From Clostridiales bacterium (lineage in GTDB: Bacteria > Bacillota > Clostridia > Oscillospirales > Butyricicoccaceae), in NCBI GenBank assembly GCA_019420045.1, contig JAHZHY010000097.1, positions 1 to 10,011 of the forward strand: a stretch of 10,011 nt of DNA. Reading direction: 5' to 3'. This document shows positions 6,212 to 10,011 of this stretch, in pieces (positions within the stretch are counted from its first letter, which is position 1; the number at the start of each line of letters is the position of its first letter). Below the pieces are notes generated by a model. It was not told the origin of the DNA. It saw only the letters and a list, made by a program, of their open reading frames with translations, and searched no databases. Both the position numbers and the translations under genes were made by a program.

Positions 6212-6682
6212 ATGAAAGCAACACAGTATATTACAGTGGATATGGGGCCGGGGAAGCGGATCGCCCTGGTGGCCCATGACAACATGAAACAGGAAATGAT
6301 CGATTGGGCCACAGAGCACCGGCAGGAGCTTGCCCAGCATACTTTGTGCGGCACCGGCACCACCGCCGGGCTGGTCAGCCGGGCCACTGGTCTGACGGTC
6401 ACCGGCTATCGCAGCGGCCCCTTGGGCGGCGATATGCAGCTGGGAAGCCGGATCACCGAAGGGGAGATCGATCTGATGGTCTTTTTCTGGGACCCTCTGA
6501 CCCAGCAGCCCCACGACCCGGATGTGAAAGCCCTTCTGCGCATTGCCGCTTTGTATAATATTCCGGTGGCTACCAACCGGGCTACCGCCGATTTCCTTTT
6601 GTCCTCTCCGCTGATGCACGAGACATACCCCCGGCGGCTGATGGACTTTTCCCAGCATATGCAGGCCCGTATTGGAGACTGA
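6212..6682 (+). CDS. mgsA: Methylglyoxal synthase
   Basis: This 156-residue cytoplasmic enzyme converts dihydroxyacetone phosphate to methylglyoxal and phosphate. The reaction bypasses lower glycolysis and releases phosphate when sugar phosphates accumulate. Family motifs are in order: K-R-I-A-L-V-A-H-D-N (15-24, with H22 and D23), phosphate-binding T-G-T-T (48-51), S-G-P-L-G-G-D (68-74) with the catalytic aspartate D74, and F-F-W-D-P (91-95). P-H-D-P-D-V-K-A-L-L-R-I-A (100-112) carries H101 and D104. Two small departures are T-G-T-T-A for the common T-G-T-T-G and G-D-M-Q for G-D-Q-Q. The start has GGAG 10 bases before ATG. It is a monocistronic unit, divergent from the mutase. Co-location with a hexose-phosphate enzyme is metabolically sensible, but joint regulation is not shown. 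Confidence 0.96.
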   Translation: MKATQYITVDMGPGKRIALVAHDNMKQEMIDWATEHRQELAQHTLCGTGTTAGLVSRATGLTVTGYRSGPLGGDMQLGSRITEGEIDLMVFFWDPLTQQPHDPDVKALLRIAALYNIPVATNRATADFLLSSPLMHETYPRRLMDFSQHMQARIGD

Positions 6683-6684
6683 AC

Positions 6685-6728
6685 AAAAACAGCCCTTCCT
6701 TTTTGCACAAAGGAAGGGCTGTTTTTTT
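6685..6728 (+). terminator. Intrinsic terminator of mgsA
   Basis: Bases 6690-6702 pair perfectly with 6709-6721 around a six-base loop, extended by A-tract/T-tract pairing. Seven T (6722-6728) follow. It starts three bases after the mgsA stop. Confidence 0.94.
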
Positions 6729-6758
6729 ATCGGATGCAATAAAATCCTTTTTGGCCCA

Positions 6759-6787
6759 TTGCAAATCAGAGCGCCAGCGAGTAAACT
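6759..6787 (+). promoter_or_regulatory. Possible promoter of iadA
   Basis: TTGCAA (6759-6764, four of six) and TAAACT (6782-6787, four of six) are separated by 17 bases. This would start the transcript at about 6794, right at the base of the leader hairpins. Confidence 0.4.
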
Positions 6788-6794
6788 AAAGACA

Positions 6795-6831
6795 GCGGGG
6801 TTTTGCCCCAAAACGCCGGACCGTGGGCCGG
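6795..6831 (+). other. Structured leader of iadA: two small hairpins
   Basis: The first element can pair GGGG (6797-6800) with CCCC (6806-6809), or alternatively GTTTT (6800-6804) with AAAAC (6810-6814). The second pairs CCGG-CC (6816-6822, one bulged A) with GG-CCGG (6826-6831). The pair ends four bases before the ribosome binding site. No known riboswitch class is recognisable. Confidence 0.45.
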
Positions 6832-6847
6832 AGAAAGAGGAAAAAAT

Positions 6848-8011
6848 ATGCTGAAACTGCTGAAAAACTGTGATGTATACGCTCCCAAACACCTGGGGAT
6901 GCGGGATGTTCTGCTGGCTGGAAACAAGATCATGAAGGTGGCCGAGAAGATCGAAGGCTACGAGGGCCTGGATGGAGTGGAGGTCATGGATCTCCATGGC
7001 GCCATCGTCACTCCTGGCCTCATCGACATCCATGTCCATGTGACAGGCGGCGGCGGGGAACAGGGCTATCATAGCCGCACCCCGGAACTCAACCTGAGCG
7101 AGCTGATCCGCCGCGGCGTCACCACTGTGCTGGGTCTGCTGGGTACCGACGGCACCTCCCGCAGCCTGGAAAATCTGCTGGGCAAGGTCACTGCGCTGGA
7201 GACCGAAGGCATCAGCACCTATATGCTCACCGGTTCCTATCAGTATCCCACCGTCACCCTCACCGGCAGTGTGCTGCGGGACATCATGCTCATCGACAAG
7301 ATCATCGGCGCCAAGCTGGCTATGAGCGATCACCGCAGCTCTACCATCACCGATGACGAAATGACCCGTCTGGCCAGTGATGTGAACATGGGCGGTATGC
7401 TCAGCGGCAAGGCCGGGCTGCTCACCATCCACACCGGCGTGCGGGAAGGGATGCTGGACCCCATCTTCCGGGCGCTGGAAAAATCCGATGTGCCCATCGA
7501 AACCTTCCTGCCCACCCATGTGGGACGGAATTACAAGCTGCTGGATGAGGCCATCAAGCTGTCCAAAATGGGAGGCAATTTTGACCTGACAGCCCATGGT
7601 TCCTTGAAGGAGGATGGGGAGAGCGCCGCCGATATGGTGGCCTACTGCATCAAAAAGGGTGTGGACCTGGATCACCTGTCCATGTCCTCCGACGGCAACG
7701 GCAGCCAGCCCCGTTTTGACGAAAACGGCCGGTGCATCGGTCTGACCTATGTGAGCCCGGCGGTGCTGCTGTATGAACTGCGCCGGGGCGTGCTGGAGCT
7801 GGATGTGCCCCTGGAGGAGATGCTGCGCATCTTCACCACTTCTCCTGCTCTGCGGCTGGGAAAAGAAGGGGTCAAGGGCTGCATTCAGGAAGGGGCCGAC
7901 GCCGATCTGTTGGTGCTGGATAAAGAGCTGAACATTTCCTCGGTTATGGCCAAGGGTAAATTGGCCATGTGCGAGGGCAAAGTGCTGCTGAAGGGCACCT
8001 TTGAGGAATAA
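6848..8011 (+). CDS. iadA: Isoaspartyl dipeptidase (beta-aspartyl peptidase, M38 amidohydrolase)
   Basis: This 387-residue cytoplasmic metallopeptidase cleaves beta-linked aspartyl dipeptides left when proteins with isoaspartate damage are degraded. Length and sequence pattern match IadA of E. coli (390 residues). The binuclear site is complete: H62 and H64 in I-D-I-H-V-H, bridging Lys156 in G-A-K-L-A-M-S-D-H-R, H195, H224 in L-P-T-H-V-G-R-N, and catalytic D282 in S-S-D-G-N-G-S-Q-P. Substrate residues are also present: E71 in G-G-G-G-E, Y131, R163 and R227. The start at 6848 is preferred: AGAGG (6836-6840) lies seven bases upstream. A longer frame from TTG at 6803 would translate the leader hairpins. 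It stands alone between two terminators, with no cyanophycinase or amino-acid transporter beside it, although such neighbours are common for this family. Confidence 0.95.
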   Translation: MLKLLKNCDVYAPKHLGMRDVLLAGNKIMKVAEKIEGYEGLDGVEVMDLHGAIVTPGLIDIHVHVTGGGGEQGYHSRTPELNLSELIRRGVTTVLGLLGTDGTSRSLENLLGKVTALETEGISTYMLTGSYQYPTVTLTGSVLRDIMLIDKIIGAKLAMSDHRSSTITDDEMTRLASDVNMGGMLSGKAGLLTIHTGVREGMLDPIFRALEKSDVPIETFLPTHVGRNYKLLDEAIKLSKMGGNFDLTAHGSLKEDGESAADMVAYCIKKGVDLDHLSMSSDGNGSQPRFDENGRCIGLTYVSPAVLLYELRRGVLELDVPLEEMLRIFTTSPALRLGKEGVKGCIQEGADADLLVLDKELNISSVMAKGKLAMCEGKVLLKGTFEE

Positions 8012-8022
8012 AAAGAAATTAC

Positions 8023-8057
8023 AAAAGGCCTGCTGCAATTTGCAGCAGGCCTTTTTG
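8023..8057 (+). terminator. Intrinsic terminator of iadA
   Basis: Bases 8023-8037 pair with 8041-8055 around an ATT loop (GGCCTGCTGCA core). T-rich sequence follows, starting 12 bases after the iadA stop. Confidence 0.93.
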
Positions 8058-8090
8058 TTTTCTTTTCTTTCTCAGGAGGAGAAAAATGGA

Positions 8091-8119
8091 TGGACGGACG
8101 AGGAAAAGAATGGTATGCT
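8091..8119 (+). promoter_or_regulatory. Promoter of the paired membrane-protein operon
   Basis: TGGACG (8091-8096, four of six) and TATGCT (8114-8119, four of six) are 17 bases apart. TGG directly before the -10 makes an extended -10. The leader would be about 60 bases. Confidence 0.45.
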
Positions 8120-8175
8120 AAACATAGAGTAAGTGACCCATTTGGATACACACTGAGTTAATTTTTTCAAAAGGC

Positions 8176-8182
8176 AGGAGGG
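8176..8182 (+). promoter_or_regulatory. Ribosome binding site deciding the start of the first membrane protein
   Basis: AGGAGGG touches the ATG at 8183, leaving no spacer, but lies six bases before the in-frame ATG at 8189. The second ATG is therefore the likely start. Confidence 0.85.
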
Positions 8183-8188
8183 ATGAGT

Positions 8189-8731
8189 ATGAAAAAGAAC
8201 ATCATGCAAAAAGCCGGTTGGATCTTTGTGGGCAGCTTTGCCGGGCTTCACCTGCTGCAAGGCCTTGCGGAAATGGTCCGGCGGCAGATGGTTCTCAGCG
8301 GTTCGGCAGAGGGGGGCGGCATTGTGTACCGGACCCTGGAGCAGATCAGCACCTTTCTGCGCTATTTTCTGGCGGGGCCCAGCCTGAAAGCCGATCCGCT
8401 GACCCCTAAAATATGGCCCCGGGACATTGGTGGCGCCGCTCTCATCGGTTTGTTTGTGGTGGCTGTGACGGTATGGCTGCTGGCATATTACGGATGGAAG
8501 CGGACCTATCTTTATTGGGGAGCAGCCCTGGCCCTTTCCATCGCTTTTTGCTTTGCCCTCGATCTGATTGCAGGGCCGGGGATCTCCGATCCGGCCATTG
8601 GAAGCAAAAACCTGGCAGAAGTCCCCTTGCGGTGCGCCGGGTATGTGATTTTTTATCAGATTCCTGTCTGGCTTTTGTATGAAGGAAGCCGGTATCTCGC
8701 CCGGAACATCCAGAAAGAACGGGAAGGATAA
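8189..8731 (+). CDS. Four-helix membrane protein of unknown function, paralogue A
   Basis: This 180-residue integral membrane protein belongs to no family I recognise. Hydrophobic helices are at about 9-27, 80-100, 105-127 and 148-168. The loop between the first and second helices holds F-L-R-Y-F-L-A-G-P-S-L (56-66). Between helices two and three is Y-G-W-K-R-T (101-106), and the last helix contains A-G-Y-V-I-F-Y-Q-I-P-V-W (150-161). The C-terminus is short and charged (K-E-R-E-G). There is no signal peptidase site, lipobox or catalytic motif. The next gene encodes a clear paralogue with the same layout: residues 80-117 are identical at 31 of 38 positions. The two genes are 14 bases apart and certainly one transcript. 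ATG at 8189 is chosen over 8183 on ribosome-binding-site spacing. Confidence 0.88.
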   Translation: MKKNIMQKAGWIFVGSFAGLHLLQGLAEMVRRQMVLSGSAEGGGIVYRTLEQISTFLRYFLAGPSLKADPLTPKIWPRDIGGAALIGLFVVAVTVWLLAYYGWKRTYLYWGAALALSIAFCFALDLIAGPGISDPAIGSKNLAEVPLRCAGYVIFYQIPVWLLYEGSRYLARNIQKEREG

Positions 8732-8745
8732 AGGGAGGGATCATC

Positions 8746-9291
8746 ATGAAGAGCAAGAAAAGAGCTGTAGGCGGCTGGATTTTTGCGTTTGTGTTTGTGG
8801 GAGTGCAGCTTTTGTACTGTGCACTGGATCTTTGGCGGAAAGTGAGTATGCGTACGCCGCCCTTTGACGACATCGAAACGCCTATGGAGGAGCTGATCGA
8901 CCAGGTGATCGCCTTTCTCCGCCACTTTCTGGCAGGGCCCAGCCTTGTGACTTCCCCTTCGGAAACATTGGTGCCCCGGGAGATCGGCGGCGCCTGTTTG
9001 ATCGGTTTGTTTGTGGTGGCGGCAAGCGTATGGCTGCTCAGCCGGTACGGCTGGAAGCGGACCTGTCTCTATTGGGGTACGGCCCTGGCCCTCAGTTTGC
9101 TGCTGTGCAAGATCATGGGGAACATGGTGGCCAGCCGGTTTTCCTCTTTGGTGATCTTTCCATGGGAGAGCACGGAGGTGGCTCGCCGCAGTGCCGGATA
9201 TGTGCTGCTGTATCAGATCCCCGCCTGGTTTTTGTATGCCGGTCTGCGCAAGATTTTCCGGGATGCCGGGGAGAGGGAAAAAACAGAATAA
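8746..9291 (+). CDS. Four-helix membrane protein of unknown function, paralogue B
   Basis: This 181-residue integral membrane protein is the tandem paralogue of the preceding gene. It shares almost the same length and helix positions (about 9-28, 80-99, 105-124, 148-168). Conserved blocks are F-L-R-H-F-L-A-G-P-S-L (57-67), I-G-G-A-C-L-I-G-L-F-V-V-A (80-92), Y-G-W-K-R-T-C-L-Y-W-G (101-111) and A-G-Y-V-L-L-Y-Q-I-P-A-W (150-161). The first loop (31-55) and the segment after helix three (125-145) differ freely between copies. GGGAGGG (8733-8739) lies six bases before ATG. A shared transcript and conserved loops suggest the pair form one complex or cover related substrates, which is inference. Function is unknown. 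Confidence 0.88.
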   Translation: MKSKKRAVGGWIFAFVFVGVQLLYCALDLWRKVSMRTPPFDDIETPMEELIDQVIAFLRHFLAGPSLVTSPSETLVPREIGGACLIGLFVVAASVWLLSRYGWKRTCLYWGTALALSLLLCKIMGNMVASRFSSLVIFPWESTEVARRSAGYVLLYQIPAWFLYAGLRKIFRDAGEREKTE

Positions 9292-9324
9292 GAAAAAGCA
9301 CCCCGAGGGGTGCTTTTTCTTATT
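9287..9324. terminator. Bidirectional terminator between paralogue B and the aminotransferase
   Basis: Bases 9287-9303 pair with 9308-9324 around a CGAG loop: GCACCC with GGGTGC, extended by AAGAAAAA with TTTTTCTT. The stem overlaps the stop codon of paralogue B and carries T-runs on both strands. It therefore also serves the convergent gene ending at 9344. Confidence 0.92.
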
Positions 9325-9343
9325 TCAGGCCCAAGGCCGGTTT

Positions 9344-10011
9344 TTACTTGCGCAGTTCCTTGACGGCTTTTTCGATCCGCTGGCAGGCGTCCTCCACAAA
9401 GGTGCGGGGGCAGGCCATGTTCAGACGACGGAAGCAGGTGCCGGTCTGACCGAACCAGGAGCCCACATTGGCGGCGATGCCCACCTTTTCGGCAAACCAT
9501 TTGCCCAGCTCTTCTTCGGTCATGCCCAGGCCGCGGCAATCCAGCCACATCAGATAGGTGGCTTCGTTCATGCGCACTTTCAGTTCGGGGCAGTGCTCGT
9601 GGATGAAGTCCACAAAGTACTGGCAGTTGCCCCGCAGCACATCGATCAGCTCATCCAGCCACTGCTCGCTTTCGTTGTAGGCGGCGATGGTGGCGGGACC
9701 GGCAAAGATGTTGGCGCTGGCGTGGGCTTTGGCAACCTGAGCCTGGAACTTTTTCCGCACTTCCTCGTTGGCGATCAGAATATTGGAGCCCTGGATGCCG
9801 GCCAGGTTGAAGGTCTTGCTGGGAGCAGTGCAGATGATACAATTCATCTTGGCGTGCTCGGACACATTGCCATAGACGATGTGCTCGCCGGAGAAGACCA
9901 GATCGTTGTGGATCTCGTCGGCGATGACGAAGATGTTGTGCTTCTCGCAGAAAGCGTCCAGCTTTTCCAGTTCTTCTCTGGTCCACACACGGCCGCCGGG
10001 GTTGTGGGGGG
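9344..10011 (-). CDS. MalY/PatB-type PLP aminotransferase / cystathionine beta-lyase (N-terminus cut off)
   Basis: About 222 C-terminal residues of a fold-type I PLP enzyme; the N-terminal part, probably some 170 residues, lies beyond the right edge. The fragment opens with P-H-N-P-G-G-R-V-W. Then comes I-A-D-E-I-H-N-D-L-V, whose Asp holds the PLP pyridine nitrogen, and A-P-S-K-T-F-N-L-A-G, with the PLP-binding lysine encoded at 9815-9817. C-F-R-R-L-N-M-A-C-P near the end has the arginine that binds the substrate carboxylate. D-E-I-H-N-D and R-L-N-x-A-C-P are typical of the MalY/PatB branch, which cleaves cystathionine or cysteine C-S bonds, but related aminotransferases share them. The in-frame GTG at 9986-9988 is an internal valine (G-R-V-W), not a start. 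The gene ends 20 bases before the shared terminator. Confidence 0.92.
   Translation of the reverse strand, partial: PHNPGGRVWTREELEKLDAFCEKHNIFVIADEIHNDLVFSGEHIVYGNVSEHAKMNCIICTAPSKTFNLAGIQGSNILIANEEVRKKFQAQVAKAHASANIFAGPATIAAYNESEQWLDELIDVLRGNCQYFVDFIHEHCPELKVRMNEATYLMWLDCRGLGMTEEELGKWFAEKVGIAANVGSWFGQTGTCFRRLNMACPRTFVEDACQRIEKAVKELRK

Noticed and set aside
6803..6847. A 15-residue N-terminal extension of IadA from TTG at 6803
   Set aside because: It would translate the hairpin leader and has no ribosome binding site. The ATG at 6848 has one and gives the family's normal length.
6155..8038. A 627-codon minus-strand open frame antisense to mgsA and iadA
   Set aside because: It is the reverse of two well-supported enzymes plus a terminator, with His/Gln/Gly-rich shadow composition and no recognisable motif.
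8183..8188. ATG at 8183 as start of membrane paralogue A
   Set aside because: The ribosome binding site directly abuts this ATG. The second in-frame ATG at 8189 has correct spacing and gives an N-terminus (M-K-K) like that of paralogue B (M-K-S-K-K).

Overview
The window looks like a chromosomal segment of a moderately GC-rich Gram-positive bacterium of class Clostridia. An Oscillospirales-type gut lineage is my guess, inferred from gene content, strong AGGAGG ribosome binding sites and GC-rich codon use with AT-rich intergenic regions. No search was possible, so the taxon is tentative. Nearly all of the sequence is coding, no gap exceeds 300 bases, and I see no tRNA, rRNA, CRISPR array, insertion sequence or phage gene.

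Bases 1-2265 (+ strand) are the 3' end of the ribosomal protein / alpha operon: the tail of rpsK (S11), then rpsD (S4, zinc-binding form), rpoA (RNA polymerase alpha) and rplQ (L17). A strong intrinsic terminator follows, and a second, bidirectional hairpin lies just behind it. Two tight GC-rich hairpins without U-tracts sit between rpoA and rplQ.

Bases 2308-3699 hold a divergent pair: a carbon-nitrogen hydrolase of the nitrilase superfamily (-) and a short, divergent cytidine deaminase-like gene (+). Their promoters lie back to back in a 114-base gap. Bases 3752-6055 (-) are a two-gene unit: an alpha-phosphohexomutase (phosphoglucomutase type), then a small membrane-anchored protein of unknown function. 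The sugar-phosphate mutase has a 60-base AT-rich patch exactly over its catalytic serine loop.

Bases 6212-6682 (+) encode methylglyoxal synthase, divergent from the mutase. Bases 6848-8011 (+) encode isoaspartyl dipeptidase (iadA), preceded by a structured leader. Bases 8189-9291 (+) are two adjacent paralogous four-helix membrane proteins that I do not recognise. The window closes with the 3' two-thirds or less of a MalY/PatB-type PLP aminotransferase / C-S lyase on the - strand.

From the mutase onward these are mostly single-gene or two-gene units, each closed by its own hairpin terminator. I see no convincing multi-gene new system. The best candidates for something undescribed are the paired membrane proteins, the rpoA-rplQ hairpins and the AT-rich active-site patch in the mutase.
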